Below are positions 47,055-60,390 of a stretch of 64,000 nt of DNA, one piece after another. Within the stretch, counting starts at the first letter, position 1. Each line of letters starts with the position of its first letter. A program made the translations under genes and the position numbers. Under the pieces are notes generated by a model. That model saw only the letters and a list, made by a program, of their open reading frames with translations. It did no database searches and was not told the origin of the DNA. Source of the stretch: Prochlorococcus sp. MIT 0604 (GTDB lineage Bacteria; Cyanobacteriota; Cyanobacteriia; PCC-6307; Cyanobiaceae); contig NZ_CP007753.1 of NCBI RefSeq assembly GCF_000757845.1, positions 1,426,001-1,490,000 on the forward strand, written 5' to 3'.

Positions 47055-48623
47055 ATGAAAGAAAATTTATCTGGAACACTTGCTATTGATTTGGGTAATA
47101 CTAATACTGTAATAGCTTTTCAAGATCAAAAAAATCTAAATTCTGTTTTAGTTGAAATTCCTAATATAACATCATCTCCAGGAGTTATACCTACAGCAGT
47201 TTGGTTCGAGGAACCTTCGAAGATTCCAAAAATTGGTATGAGTGCTCTAAAGATGAGAGATTACTCAAATTCTGATTTGTTTTTTCATTCGAATTTTAAA
47301 AGACATATTGGCAATTCTTTGGAGAAAATTAACCAAAAAAAAATTTTAAAACCTAGTGAATGTGGCGAAAAATTTTTTCAAATTTTGTGGGCTAGTATTC
47401 CTCAAAAATATTTAATTAAAAGACTTGTTTTAACTGCTCCAATAGATACATATAAGGGTTACAGAGAATGGTTAGTCAACCTCTGCTCGGAGATATCAGT
47501 AGATGAAATAGCCCTAGTTGATGAACCTACCGCGGCAAGTTTAGGAATAAATGTACCATTTGGCTCAAAAATTATGACATTAGATATTGGAAGAAGCACA
47601 GTAGATATGAATATAGTCAAAATAGAAGGAGGAGAAGGAAAATCTGGTCCAATAGCTGAACTTTTAAAATTTAAAGGTAATGATGTAAGCTCAATTTCAA
47701 AACAAAAAATTAGGTGTGCTGAAATAATTGGGAAAACAGGCTCAAAAATTGGTGGGAAGGATATTGATCAATGGATAGTTGATTATTTTGTTCCAGGTAA
47801 TAATTATCTTAATAATCTTTTAAAGGCTGAAGAAATAAAATGTAAACTCAGTTCATCTGCAATCAAATATGAAAATAAATATCCTATAAAATTATTCACT
47901 GAAGAAAATCAAGAAAAAGAATTTTACCTAAGTAAAGAAATATTTGAGAGAATACTCATTGAAAATAATTTTCTTAATCACCTTAACTCTTTACTTAAAG
48001 ATTTATTAAATCAAGCAAGAGGCAAATTTTGCAAAGTTGAAGACTTAAATGCAATTGTTTTTATTGGTGGAGGAACTCAAATACCATTGGTTAAAGAATG
48101 GATAACAAAAAAAATTTCAAACATTCAAATAAAGTCGCCACCTCCTATCGAATCAATAGCTTTGGGAGCTTTAGCAATGACCCCTGGTGTAAAAATTAAA
48201 GACATATTAAACAAAGGATTATCTATAAGATTATTCAATAAAAGAGAACAAAAACACTTTTGGCATCCTATTTTTTATAAAGGTCAAACATGGCCAACAG
48301 AAAATCCATTTAAACTGATCCTTCAATCCAGTAAAAATAATCAGAAAATAATCGAAATAATAATTGGAGAGACACAAAAAGAAAGAACATATGATGTTAT
48401 TTTCAAAAATGGATTGCCAAAATTATCAGAGGTTCAAAATGAAGGAGAAATTATAAAATGGGACAAAAAACCACTTAAAATAGTATTAAAAAATAGATCT
48501 AATATTGGAGAAGACAATTTAAAACTTTTTTTTGAGATTACGAAAAGTGCTGATTTATTAGTTAAGTGTTTTGATATTAAAGATGAATTTCTGGGAGAAT
48601 ATAATTTAGGAAATATCTTCTGA
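47055..48623 (+). CDS. Hsp70-family (DnaK-like) protein
   Basis: 522 residues with the actin-like ATPase: LAIDLGNTNTVIAFQD (phosphate 1), VLTAPIDTYKGYREW, LVDEPTAASLGI (connect 1), TLDIGRSTVDMNIV (phosphate 2) and VFIGGGTQIPLVKEW (adenosine motif). The C-terminal part (from about 390) is a short, divergent substrate-binding-like region without the EEVD tail of DnaK. It is shorter than true DnaK (about 635 residues), so it is a non-classical paralogue. Confidence 0.85.
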   Translation: MKENLSGTLAIDLGNTNTVIAFQDQKNLNSVLVEIPNITSSPGVIPTAVWFEEPSKIPKIGMSALKMRDYSNSDLFFHSNFKRHIGNSLEKINQKKILKPSECGEKFFQILWASIPQKYLIKRLVLTAPIDTYKGYREWLVNLCSEISVDEIALVDEPTAASLGINVPFGSKIMTLDIGRSTVDMNIVKIEGGEGKSGPIAELLKFKGNDVSSISKQKIRCAEIIGKTGSKIGGKDIDQWIVDYFVPGNNYLNNLLKAEEIKCKLSSSAIKYENKYPIKLFTEENQEKEFYLSKEIFERILIENNFLNHLNSLLKDLLNQARGKFCKVEDLNAIVFIGGGTQIPLVKEWITKKISNIQIKSPPPIESIALGALAMTPGVKIKDILNKGLSIRLFNKREQKHFWHPIFYKGQTWPTENPFKLILQSSKNNQKIIEIIIGETQKERTYDVIFKNGLPKLSEVQNEGEIIKWDKKPLKIVLKNRSNIGEDNLKLFFEITKSADLLVKCFDIKDEFLGEYNLGNIF

Positions 48624-48638
48624 AAGCTAGCTAGCTAG

Positions 48639-49175
48639 TTATTCAAGAAAAACTCCCTCTTCATTATCAACATTATTTAAACGTAAACTAATACTTTCAT
48701 TTTTACTAGTTGGCACTTTTTTACCACAAAAATCTGGTTGAATAGGCAATTCTCTATGACCTCTATCTACCATTACTAATAACATCACTCTTTGAGGTCT
48801 GCCCCATGAATATAAAGCATCCATTGCAGCTCTAATTGTTCTACCTGTGTAAATTACATCATCTATTAAAAGAATTTCTTTTTTTTCGATAGGAGTTGGG
48901 ATATCCGCAGCTTGTATTAGGCGAGTTCCAACTCTATTTTGGTCATCTCTATAAAAAGTTGGATCAATTGTTCCTTTTCTAACTCTTAAGCCTGTCCTAG
49001 AGAATAATTCCTTTTCTAGCACTTCGGTCAGCTCAATTCCTCTAGTCGGAATACCAACCAATAAAAGGTCATCCAGTTTTTTTACTTTTTCGATAATTTC
49101 GGAAGTTAAACGCGAAATAGTTTTTCTAAGCTCTTCTTCAGTGAGTATGACTATTTTTTTTATTTTCTTGGACAT
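48639..49175 (-). CDS. pyrR: Bifunctional pyr operon regulator / uracil phosphoribosyltransferase PyrR
   Basis: 178 residues with the PRPP-binding signature LLIDDVIYTGRTIRAAMDAL (written here as its first 20 residues), the upstream LLVGIPTRGIELTE and GTIDPTFYRDD, and RVMLLVMVDRGHRELPIQPD. In bacteria PyrR senses UMP and attenuates pyr transcription, and has weak UPRTase activity. The gene faces the Hsp70-type gene tail to tail. Confidence 0.85.
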   Translation of the reverse strand: MSKKIKKIVILTEEELRKTISRLTSEIIEKVKKLDDLLLVGIPTRGIELTEVLEKELFSRTGLRVRKGTIDPTFYRDDQNRVGTRLIQAADIPTPIEKKEILLIDDVIYTGRTIRAAMDALYSWGRPQRVMLLVMVDRGHRELPIQPDFCGKKVPTSKNESISLRLNNVDNEEGVFLE

Positions 49176-49312
49176 GATTTATCAATAAATAGAAGTCGTC
49201 TAATATTTTCATAAATTAGCAAAAGCTAACTATATTAAATATAAATTGTTAAAGAGTAACGTTTAAAGCTAAATTTAAGGTTGGATCAGTTAAAAATGAA
49301 TTTGATCTAAAT

Positions 49313-50935
49313 ATGTCAAAGATTAGCAGCAAAAATATAAAAAGATTAAGTGTTCCTCAGAGTCCTGTAGTACTCGCAATACTAGATGGATGGGGACATC
49401 GACAAGAAAAATCAGATAATGCTATTAAAAGTGCCAATACGCCAATCATGGACTCATTGTGGCATGCTTATCCTCACACCCTAATAAGTGCTAGTGGATC
49501 TGATGTAGGCCTCCCAGATGGTCAAATGGGGAATTCAGAGGTAGGGCACCTTACCATTGGTTCGGGAAGAATAATACAACAAGAACTTGTAAGGATTTCA
49601 AATATTGTAAAAAATAATCAATTAGGCTTGGTAAATGAGTTAAAAGAGATGGCCAATTCATTAAAGAAAAATAATTCTACTTTGCATATCACGGGATTAT
49701 GTTCGGATGGTGGAGTTCATAGCCATATTGATCATTTGTTAGGTTTAATAAAATGGGCATCTGAAAATGAAATCAAAAAAGTTGCAATCCATATCATCAC
49801 CGATGGAAGAGATACTCCTGCAAAAAGCGCCTCTAAATACATCAATCAAATAGAAACATGTATAAAAAAATTTAATACAGGCGAAATTGCTTCCATATGC
49901 GGAAGATACTGGATAATGGATAGAAATCTTTTATGGGATAGAACAGAAAAAGCATACTCTAATTTGACTGATCCAGATATTCAACTAACAAATATTTCTC
50001 CTCAGGATTACATAGAAAAAAGTTATGACAAAAATATAACCGATGAATTTATAGAGCCCATAAGAATATCTGAAAACTATCTTAAAGATGGGGATAGTTT
50101 TATTTGCTTTAACTTTCGTCCAGACAGAGCAAGACAAATAGTCAAATCTCTTACAAACAAGGAATTCTCAGACTTTGAAAGAAAATGTTATCCAGATCTA
50201 GACTTTGTCACGTTTACTCAATATGACCCGAACTTTCCAGTTAAAGTTGCATTTCCTCCTGAATCACTCAATAATTTTATAGGCCAAATAGTCTCAGAAA
50301 ACGGACTTAAACAATATAGAACCGCGGAAACTGAAAAATATCCTCACGTAACATACTTTTTCAATGGTGGAGTTGAAATTCCTTTACCTGGAGAAGAGAG
50401 ACATTTGATTCCATCTCCAAGAGTCGCAACTTATGATATGAAACCCGAAATGTCTGCAGAGGAATTAACTATTAGTTGCTCTAAAGCAATTAAAAGTGGG
50501 AATTATGCTTTTGTTGTAATTAATTTTGCCAATCCTGACATGGTTGGTCATACAGGCAATATGGATGCAACAATTAAAGCCATAGAAAAAGTAGATCAAT
50601 GTGTAGGTCAAATAGTTAATGCTACTGGAGAAATGGGTGGAAGCCTTCTTATTACAGCCGATCATGGTAACGCAGAGGTAATGAAAGGGCCTGAAGGAGA
50701 AACATGGACAGCACACACAATAAATAAGGTTCCATTAATTTTGATTGAAGGTGAAAAAAGAAAAATACCAAATATGGGAAATGAAATTAATCTCAGAGAT
50801 AATGCCGGATTAGCAGATATTGCTCCCACTTTATTGCAATTATTAAATCTACCAATACCAAGAGAAATGACAGGAAAATCCCTTATTCAAGAAATTGAAT
50901 TGAAAGGTTATAATAAGGTCGTACAACACGTTTAA
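49313..50935 (+). CDS. gpmI: 2,3-bisphosphoglycerate-independent phosphoglycerate mutase
   Basis: 540 residues, the expected length. Landmarks: [10 protein letters not shown] (metal site), [10 protein letters not shown] with the catalytic serine, [22 protein letters not shown] and the metal-binding [12 protein letters not shown] and ADHGNAE. It interconverts 3- and 2-phosphoglycerate in glycolysis, using Mn2+ and a phosphoserine intermediate. secG starts 23 bases downstream. Confidence 0.95.
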   Translation: MSKISSKNIKRLSVPQSPVVLAILDGWGHRQEKSDNAIKSANTPIMDSLWHAYPHTLISASGSDVGLPDGQMGNSEVGHLTIGSGRIIQQELVRISNIVKNNQLGLVNELKEMANSLKKNNSTLHITGLCSDGGVHSHIDHLLGLIKWASENEIKKVAIHIITDGRDTPAKSASKYINQIETCIKKFNTGEIASICGRYWIMDRNLLWDRTEKAYSNLTDPDIQLTNISPQDYIEKSYDKNITDEFIEPIRISENYLKDGDSFICFNFRPDRARQIVKSLTNKEFSDFERKCYPDLDFVTFTQYDPNFPVKVAFPPESLNNFIGQIVSENGLKQYRTAETEKYPHVTYFFNGGVEIPLPGEERHLIPSPRVATYDMKPEMSAEELTISCSKAIKSGNYAFVVINFANPDMVGHTGNMDATIKAIEKVDQCVGQIVNATGEMGGSLLITADHGNAEVMKGPEGETWTAHTINKVPLILIEGEKRKIPNMGNEINLRDNAGLADIAPTLLQLLNLPIPREMTGKSLIQEIELKGYNKVVQHV

Positions 50936-50957
50936 AGTTAATAAAAGTTTTTAAGCA

Positions 50958-51185
50958 ATGATTCAAGTTATTAGCTGGATTTGGGTATTTTCTGGAGTCC
51001 TACTCATTCTCTTAGTATTACTCCATAGTCCTAAAGGTGATGGAATGGGAGGGATAGCAGCCAGTGGAAGCTCTATGTTCAACAGCGCTAGTAGTGCAGA
51101 AGCCTCTCTCAACAAAATAACTTGGACTTTTTTAATTATATTTTTATCTCTCGCAATTATTCTCAGTGCTGGTTGGATTTCATAA
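50958..51185 (+). CDS. secG: Preprotein translocase subunit SecG
   Basis: 75 residues, two membrane helices (IQVISWIWVFSGVLLILLVL and TWTFLIIFLSLAIILSAGW) around a short loop with GDGMGGIAASGSSMFNS. The GGxxxxGSxxMF-like loop is typical of SecG. It is part of the SecYEG inner-membrane translocon. Confidence 0.9.
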   Translation: MIQVISWIWVFSGVLLILLVLLHSPKGDGMGGIAASGSSMFNSASSAEASLNKITWTFLIIFLSLAIILSAGWIS

Positions 51186-51196
51186 AAATTGTATAA

Positions 51197-51225
51197 AAAA
51201 GGGACCATTTTGAATGGTCCCTTTT
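51197..51225. terminator. Bidirectional terminator between secG and groEL
   Basis: Perfect 13-bp stem AAAAGGGACCATT / AATGGTCCCTTTT around TTG. A- and T-runs flank both ends, so it can end secG rightward and groEL leftward. Confidence 0.9.
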
Positions 51226-51252
51226 AAAAAATTAATTAAAAAAATTGTTTGG

Positions 51253-52917
<1,665 letters not shown>

Positions 52918-52941
52918 TTAATAATTTTTGAAACAAATATT

Positions 52942-53253
52942 CTAGCTTACAACAGCTAAAATATCCTTTTCTGAGAGCAAGACATATTCGTCCCCTCCCA
53001 ATTTAATGTCTGTACCAGCATATTTGCTGTACAAAACTTTATCGCCAATACTCACTTCTGGAGTTTGTCGAGAACCATCGTCATTAAGTTTGCCAGGACC
53101 GACCTGAGCAACCTCGCCAACCTGTGGTTTTTCTTTGGCTGAATCAGGCAAAAGTATGCCCCCAGCAGTTTTTTCCTCAGATGCGGAAACTTTAATAAAT
53201 ATTCTATCTCCCAGTGGTTTTACTGTAGAGACTGTAAGTGAAACAGCTGCCAT
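52942..53253 (-). CDS. groS: Co-chaperonin GroES
   Basis: 103 residues: [20 protein letters not shown] then [18 protein letters not shown], and [20 protein letters not shown] near the end, the full-length co-chaperonin pattern with its mobile loop. It starts 219 bases from the atpD start on the other strand. No CIRCE inverted repeat is recognisable in that interval. Confidence 0.96.
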
Positions 53254-53469
53254 AGGTTAATGGAGGAACATAATTGGGACGCTTTGCGTCATAAAAATGG
53301 AAATAAAAAATCTCCATCCGTAACATCAACAACATAATCTCCTGAGTGGCAATTAAACCATACTTAAACTGTGCGGGTGGCCGAACCCATTTAACGAATC
53401 TACCCATAAGGTGGTAGTATTTTCGGATTATATGCTGTTTAAAATCAGCTTTTCATCACCAATCAATAA

Positions 53470-54933
<1,464 letters not shown>

Positions 54934-54977
54934 ATATCTGAAATATATATAATTTAACCTTCAATAATTTTAAATTA

Positions 54978-55382
54978 ATGGCAATTTCTCTAAAAGTTTT
55001 AGCTCCTAACAAAAATGTTTATCAAGGGGAAGCTGAAGAAGTAATCCTTCCAAGTACTACTGGTCAGCTTGGTATACTACCAGGACACATCTCTTTAGTT
55101 ACAGCTATAGATATTGGCGTTTTAAGGCTAAGAATGAATTCCCAATGGAAGTCAATAGCTCTAATGGGAGGCTTCGCTGAAATTGAATCAGATGAAGTCA
55201 TAGTTTTAGTAAATAATGCTGAAATTGGTTCTGAAATTAATGTTCAAAATGCTGAACAAGATCTTAAAGAAGCAAAATTAGCAATTAGTAAATTTTCTGA
55301 AAATGAAAAAAATCCAGAAAAAATAAAGGCTCTCAAACAGGTATCGAAAGCCGAAGCAAGGATTCAAGCCGCAAAGAACTAG
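54978..55382 (+). CDS. atpC: ATP synthase F1 epsilon subunit
   Basis: 134 residues: [20 protein letters not shown], then [20 protein letters not shown] and [20 protein letters not shown] form the N-terminal beta-sandwich; the helical C-terminus ([14 protein letters not shown] and [18 protein letters not shown]) can act as an ATPase inhibitor. Downstream of atpD, probably one transcript. Confidence 0.95.
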   Translation: MAISLKVLAPNKNVYQGEAEEVILPSTTGQLGILPGHISLVTAIDIGVLRLRMNSQWKSIALMGGFAEIESDEVIVLVNNAEIGSEINVQNAEQDLKEAKLAISKFSENEKNPEKIKALKQVSKAEARIQAAKN

Positions 55383-55385
55383 TAT

Positions 55386-55862
55386 TTAAGCTGTTCCACA
55401 AAAAGTTACTTCGGGAAACTTTAATTTGGCCTCTTCTAATTTTTTTGTTTTACCCTCTTCTTGCCAATAATTTATTACTTCAGTTGCTTTGTTCAGAATT
55501 TCTACTCTTTCGTTATCTGTAATCCAACCTTTATTCTCTAGCTCACTTTTTAATTTTTCCCAAGCATCATCTCTTGGCCAAAAATAATAAGCAGTAAGGG
55601 GACTAGGTCCTCCGCCTACTATTTGATCAACTGCTAAAGCAACATTATCAGGTAACCACAATACTTTAATTATGAACCTTCCTTCATCAGGTTTTGGGGT
55701 ATATCCAGTAGGTACACCATCTTCATCAATTGTGGCAGCTGCTAATACAGCTGTGGCACCCATCATTCCTGAATTTGGAGAAGAATTTTTAGAATTAAGG
55801 GCATCATCATTTTTTTCCTTTTTTTCTGTTGAATTTTGATTTAACTTATCTGAGGAGGTCAT
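55386..55862 (-). CDS. PSRP-3/Ycf65-family ribosomal protein
   Basis: 158 residues. The C-terminal 100 residues show the family pattern: [56 protein letters not shown]-3/Ycf65 is a small-subunit ribosomal protein of plastids and cyanobacteria. The N-terminal 55 residues are a polar Ser/Asn/Lys extension. It faces atpC tail to tail. Confidence 0.85.
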   Translation of the reverse strand: MTSSDKLNQNSTEKKEKNDDALNSKNSSPNSGMMGATAVLAAATIDEDGVPTGYTPKPDEGRFIIKVLWLPDNVALAVDQIVGGGPSPLTAYYFWPRDDAWEKLKSELENKGWITDNERVEILNKATEVINYWQEEGKTKKLEEAKLKFPEVTFCGTA

Positions 55863-55968
55863 TCACTTATTTATGTTTAATAAATAATTTATCAGTTTAT
55901 GGTCACATTTTGATTGATTTATTCAAAATTTCTTGATTTTAGTAATTGATACCTTCTAAACAGTATTT

Positions 55969-56127
55969 TTATCTATCATGAGATACTTCATAAAAGTCGT
56001 AAATAGCAGCTTCCAATGAATCCCAAAGATCTTTAGGAATATCGTTTTCTTCTGCGAACATACCAAGCTGGCTGGCCAAGCCTCTTGCTTGAGAAAGTTT
56101 CGAATCATATGAATCGGGCTTATTCAT
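55969..56127 (-). CDS. Small hypothetical protein (52 aa)
   Basis: ATG 56127 opens MNKPDSYDSKLSQARGLASQ, then LGMFAEENDIPKDLWDSLEA and AAIYDFYEVSHDR. A compact, soluble helical protein with balanced composition, located between core genes in the same direction as the PSRP-3 gene. Function unknown. Confidence 0.6.
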   Translation of the reverse strand: MNKPDSYDSKLSQARGLASQLGMFAEENDIPKDLWDSLEAAIYDFYEVSHDR

Positions 56128-56180
56128 TCTTGAGATTTAACTTTATAAAAAATAAATCTAATAACTAAATTAGTCAAATT

Positions 56181-57506
56181 TTAAAATTCTAATTCAGAAA
56201 TTTCTTTTAGTGCTGCGATACTCAAAACTTCTGGGTTTGAATCAGTTACCAAAACATCATCTTCAATTCTTATCCCTATGCCTTTCCATTTTTCGTCTAT
56301 TAGTGGTTGTCCCTCAGGGACTGGGATTCTATCACTAATGTAGATCCCAGGTTCTACAGTAAGAATCATTCCATTTTGTAATGGCACTTCATAATCTCCC
56401 ATTCTATATGCTCCAACATCATGAACATCTAAGCCGAGCCAATGTCCAGTTCTATGCATGTAAAGATGTTTATAAGACTGACGCTCAATTATCTCCTCAG
56501 TACTGCCATACAATAAGCCAAGTTCTTTTAATCCTTCTACCAGAATTGTTAATGCAACATCATGCACAGCACTAGAATTCGATCCCTTTACGGCAGTTTT
56601 AATTGCATTTTTCTGGGCACTCAATACAATTTCATATATAGCTTTTTGCTCTTGAGAAAATTTACCACCTATTGGAATAGTTCTTGTTATGTCTCCATTG
56701 TAATAATCAGTTAATGAGCATCCAGCATCCACCAATAATAAATCTTCCTTCTTCAAAGGTGCGTTGTTTGAAGTGTAATGCAAAATACATGCATTATCTC
56801 CTGAAGCAACAATAGAATTATAAGCTGGTCCTCTCGCCCCTTTTTCCAAAAAGAATCCTTCCAAAATACCCTGAATTTGTCTTTCATTTTTTTTTGATGA
56901 GATAGATTCTCTAACTAGTTCATGAGCTTCAGCTGAAATTTGTATAGCCTCTCTCATCCTCTGAATTTCAAATTCACTTTTAATTAATCTCATCTCATTT
57001 AAATAAATTTCTGGAGATTTTATAGAATTTGCGCCAATCCCTAATCTCGAGCGGTTGTCAAGTTGTTGTGCAAATATCTCAAGTACCAGTTTCTCAATTA
57101 ATGGATGCTTACCAATTGAAAAAACAAGTTCATCAGAACCATTCAGGTAAGCAGGGAGTAATTCTCTTAATTCGTTTATTGAATGTGCCTTATCAGCATT
57201 AAACTCTTTTTCAGCGCCTTCTAAACCCCATCTAAAACCGTTCCAGACTTCGCTAACAACATCTTTTGGAGAAACAAACATAATAAATCTCTCTCCCTTT
57301 GGCTTATGCGATAAGAAAAGAGCAATTGCATTTGGCTCATCGAAACCGGTTAAATACCAAAAATTGCTATCTTGCCTAAAAGGATATTCACAATCAGCAT
57401 GATGCTTTACAAGATTAGCTCCAGGGATCACAGCAGCTTTTCCACCTAATTTATTTAGGAATATTTCTCTTCTTTCTTCAAAAACTTTTTTATCGGGTTT
57501 AAACAT
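56181..57506 (-). CDS. pepP: Aminopeptidase P-type metallopeptidase (M24B)
   Basis: 441 residues. The N-terminal domain contains AAVIPGANLVKHHADCEYPF; the pita-bread domain has LLVDAGCSLTDYYNGDITRT (two metal-binding Asp), HRTGHWLGLDVHDVG (His), EPGIYISDR (Glu) and GIGIRIEDDVLV (Glu). These five ligands hold two Mn2+. It removes N-terminal residues from X-Pro peptides. Length and order match PepP. Confidence 0.9.
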   Translation of the reverse strand: MFKPDKKVFEERREIFLNKLGGKAAVIPGANLVKHHADCEYPFRQDSNFWYLTGFDEPNAIALFLSHKPKGERFIMFVSPKDVVSEVWNGFRWGLEGAEKEFNADKAHSINELRELLPAYLNGSDELVFSIGKHPLIEKLVLEIFAQQLDNRSRLGIGANSIKSPEIYLNEMRLIKSEFEIQRMREAIQISAEAHELVRESISSKKNERQIQGILEGFFLEKGARGPAYNSIVASGDNACILHYTSNNAPLKKEDLLLVDAGCSLTDYYNGDITRTIPIGGKFSQEQKAIYEIVLSAQKNAIKTAVKGSNSSAVHDVALTILVEGLKELGLLYGSTEEIIERQSYKHLYMHRTGHWLGLDVHDVGAYRMGDYEVPLQNGMILTVEPGIYISDRIPVPEGQPLIDEKWKGIGIRIEDDVLVTDSNPEVLSIAALKEISELEF

Positions 57507-57580
57507 AAATTGTGTATTGGCGTGTTTTAAAAAAAAATGGAAGAATGAATTAAAACAGATTTAATACCTAATCTATTTTA

Positions 57581-58558
57581 ATGGAACCAAGTGTATACGG
57601 CTTAATATTGCTTATCATTATCATTTTAGTAGGGTCAGCATGTTGTTCGGGAGTAGAGGCGGCTTTTTTAGCTGTTAATTCAATAAGAATTTTAGAAATA
57701 GCCTCAAAACAAAAGCCAAAAAGTTCTGCAAATCAACTACTTAAACTCAGAAAACACCTTGGAAGGACGCTGACTGTTATTACAATTACTAATAATGGAT
57801 TTAACATCATTGGCAGTCTTATTTTAGGTGTATATGGAGCATTGATAATTAATAGTAGTTATGGCTTAACTTTATTTTCAATTGTTTTTTATATATTAGT
57901 TGTTCTAGTTGGAGAAGTTCTTCCGAAAGCTCTTGGTACAAGATTTTCAGTTCAGATAGCATTATTATCAGTTCCCATCTTGAGGCTATTAAATACCTTA
58001 ATGAGGCCATTCTTAATATTAATCGAAAAAATATTTCCAGTTATTACTGCAGAAAATGAAATTTCAACTGATGAAGAGGAAATTAGACAAATGGCAAAAA
58101 TTGGAAGTCAAAAAGGTTTGATTGAAGCTGATGAAGCAGCAATGATATTTAAGGTTTTTCAATTAAATGATCTAAAAGCTAAAGACTTAATGATCCCTAG
58201 GGTATCAGCACCCTGTTTTGATGGTTCTTCTAGCATTGATGAAATTTCAAAACTTATAATGACTAATAACTCTCCATGGTGGGTTATTTTGGGAGATAAA
58301 GTTGACAAAATACAAGGTGTGGTTAAGCGTGAAAAAATATTAGCAGAAATAATTATTGGGAAAAATAAAAAATCTTTATCAGAAATTTGCGAACCTGTGG
58401 ACTACATTCCCGAAATGATTAAGGCAGATCAATTATTAACAAGATTTGACAAGGATCATAAAGGAGTAAAAGTAGTAGTAGATGAATTTGGGGGATTCGT
58501 GGGGATTATTGGGGCAGAAGCGGTGTTATCTGTACTAGCTGGTTGGTGGAAAAAATAA
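57581..58558 (+). CDS. CNNM/CorC-type membrane protein (DUF21 and CBS)
   Basis: 325 residues. Four membrane segments with the DUF21 pattern (IIILVGSACCSGVEAAFLAV, LVVLVGEVLPKALGTRF), then a CBS-pair region (LKAKDLMIPRVSAPCFDGSS, WWVILGDKVDKIQGVVKREK). Such proteins are linked to Mg2+/Co2+ transport or tolerance. The C-terminal CorC_HlyC domain of the longer members is absent. The GTPase gene begins three bases after its stop. Confidence 0.85.
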   Translation: MEPSVYGLILLIIIILVGSACCSGVEAAFLAVNSIRILEIASKQKPKSSANQLLKLRKHLGRTLTVITITNNGFNIIGSLILGVYGALIINSSYGLTLFSIVFYILVVLVGEVLPKALGTRFSVQIALLSVPILRLLNTLMRPFLILIEKIFPVITAENEISTDEEEIRQMAKIGSQKGLIEADEAAMIFKVFQLNDLKAKDLMIPRVSAPCFDGSSSIDEISKLIMTNNSPWWVILGDKVDKIQGVVKREKILAEIIIGKNKKSLSEICEPVDYIPEMIKADQLLTRFDKDHKGVKVVVDEFGGFVGIIGAEAVLSVLAGWWKK

Positions 58559-58561
58559 ATC

Positions 58562-59803
58562 ATGAGACAATTGAAAATTAATAAAAATTATTCACTTTTA
58601 AAAAATTGGTGGGAGTCTATTGATCTTACTAACTATGAAAAAAGTTTTTTTAATAGAGAAATAATTTCTTTTAATCAACAACTTTTTAGACTTAAAGAAA
58701 AAAAAATAAGAATTAGTGCTTATGGTAAATCGGGCGTAGGAAAATCTTCTGTTTTAAATTCTTTATTAAAAAAAAATATATTCAGAACAAATATTATCCA
58801 TGGGACCACAAGAGAAATACAAGTGGAACCATGGACAGTCAAAGATCAAAAACTCATTAGTGTAGAGTTACTAGATTGTCCAGGATTTGATTTTTGCAAT
58901 ATTAAATACCCTGATAAAGTTTACCCTTACATAAATCATTCAGATCTCATTTTATTTATAGTTTCGGGAGATTTAAATAGAAATGAATTAAACGAAATAA
59001 GCTCCCTAATTAAACATGGAAAAAAAATAATCTTAATTTATAATAAAATCGATCTTTTTACTAAAAATGACGTAAAAGAAATCATAAGAAATATAAAGTT
59101 TAAACTTCCAAAAGATTTAAATATTCCAATAATTCTTAATCATGGAAACAATCTTAAAAATCACCTAACAAAAATAATAAAACAACAGGGTGAGATATTG
59201 TTAACACTCAATTCACTTCAACTAGCTGACAAATTGTTTCTGCAAATAAAAGAGCAAAGATTGAAAAGGAGGCAGAAACTAGCTCAATCAACTATTGGTA
59301 AATTTTCGACCATAAAGGCATCAACAGTAGCACTCAATCCTTTTATTTTGTTTGATGTTGCCAGCAGTTTTGCTCTAGATACTGCATTGATTGGCGAATT
59401 AAGTAAAATTTACGGCTTAAATTTGAAGGGTGAATCTACAAGAACAATCTTTAAAAAGATATCAATTAGTAATTTATATTTGGGCGTTACGCAAGTGGGC
59501 GTCAATACATCTTTCAATCTTATTAAGAAAGTAATTTTATTAACAGCACCTTTCACTAACGGTCTTTCATTATTACCTTATGGGCCTGTAGCAATTATTC
59601 AAGCAGCAATTGCTGTTTATTCTACGAAAATCCTTGGGAAATTAGCAGCAAAAGAGATATTTGTAAGAAGCAAAGTTTCGTTAATAGAACCTTCCATCAT
59701 GATTCAAAATTTAACTTTAGATGAACCAGAGGTTTTTAACCACATTAATATTTATTTATCAAATAGAAATCTAAATAATAATTTTTTTAGTTTTCTGCCT
59801 TAA
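58562..59803 (+). CDS. TRAFAC-class GTPase with hydrophobic C-terminal domain
   Basis: 413 residues. G1 GKSGVGKS (55-62), G2-region threonine in HGTTREIQVE, G3 DCPGFD and G4 NKID lie in order in the first 175 residues. The C-terminal 200 residues hold hydrophobic glycine-rich stretches (LDTALIGELSKIYGLNL, AIIQAAIAVYSTKILGKLA) suggesting membrane association, as in DUF697-type GTPases. It follows the CNNM-type gene and precedes nadD. Confidence 0.8.
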   Translation: MRQLKINKNYSLLKNWWESIDLTNYEKSFFNREIISFNQQLFRLKEKKIRISAYGKSGVGKSSVLNSLLKKNIFRTNIIHGTTREIQVEPWTVKDQKLISVELLDCPGFDFCNIKYPDKVYPYINHSDLILFIVSGDLNRNELNEISSLIKHGKKIILIYNKIDLFTKNDVKEIIRNIKFKLPKDLNIPIILNHGNNLKNHLTKIIKQQGEILLTLNSLQLADKLFLQIKEQRLKRRQKLAQSTIGKFSTIKASTVALNPFILFDVASSFALDTALIGELSKIYGLNLKGESTRTIFKKISISNLYLGVTQVGVNTSFNLIKKVILLTAPFTNGLSLLPYGPVAIIQAAIAVYSTKILGKLAAKEIFVRSKVSLIEPSIMIQNLTLDEPEVFNHINIYLSNRNLNNNFFSFLP

Positions 59804-59811
59804 AATCTAAA

Positions 59812-60390
59812 ATGGAAAAAAACATTGCATTATTTGGTACCAGTGCAGATCCACCTACCGTAGGACATGAGAAAATACTAGATGAATTATCCAAAATTTA
59901 TGCTTTTACCATTTGTTATGTAAGCAACAACCCTAACAAAAAGCATAAAGAGAGTATCTCAATCCGTAGCCAATTATTAAAAACTCTCATTGAAGATTTA
60001 GATAATCCAAAAATATTATTTAATCAGAGTGTTACTAGCCAATGGGCAGTAGAGTCTATTAAAAAATGTAAAAAAATTTATGAATTAAATAATTTAGATT
60101 TTGTTATTGGGAGCGATTTAATTAAAGATATTTTCTATTGGAAAAATTTTGATAAAATTACTGATGAGGTAAATTTTTTAGTAATTTTAAGAGAGGGATA
60201 TCCAGTTGAATTAAATACTCTTAAGATGTTAGAAACTTATAAAGTGAAATTTAAGATTTCACCGATAAAAATCCCAAACATTTCAAGTTCTAAGCTCAGG
60301 TCAAACTTTAATTATTCTAATTTACCAACTTCATTAATAGATGTTGTTAAAAAGAATAACTTATATGAATCCACTAAATTAGTTGAATGA
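59812..60390 (+). CDS. nadD: Nicotinate-nucleotide adenylyltransferase
   Basis: 192 residues. The nucleotidyltransferase motif GTSADPPTVGHEKI (TxGH type) and ISSSKLRSNF (the second substrate-binding motif) mark a NadD/CoaD-type enzyme; LDFVIGSDLIKDIFYW lies between. It forms NaAD from nicotinate mononucleotide and ATP. The stop overlaps nadE by four bases (ATGA), so NAD synthesis genes form a unit. Confidence 0.88.
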   Translation: MEKNIALFGTSADPPTVGHEKILDELSKIYAFTICYVSNNPNKKHKESISIRSQLLKTLIEDLDNPKILFNQSVTSQWAVESIKKCKKIYELNNLDFVIGSDLIKDIFYWKNFDKITDEVNFLVILREGYPVELNTLKMLETYKVKFKISPIKIPNISSSKLRSNFNYSNLPTSLIDVVKKNNLYESTKLVE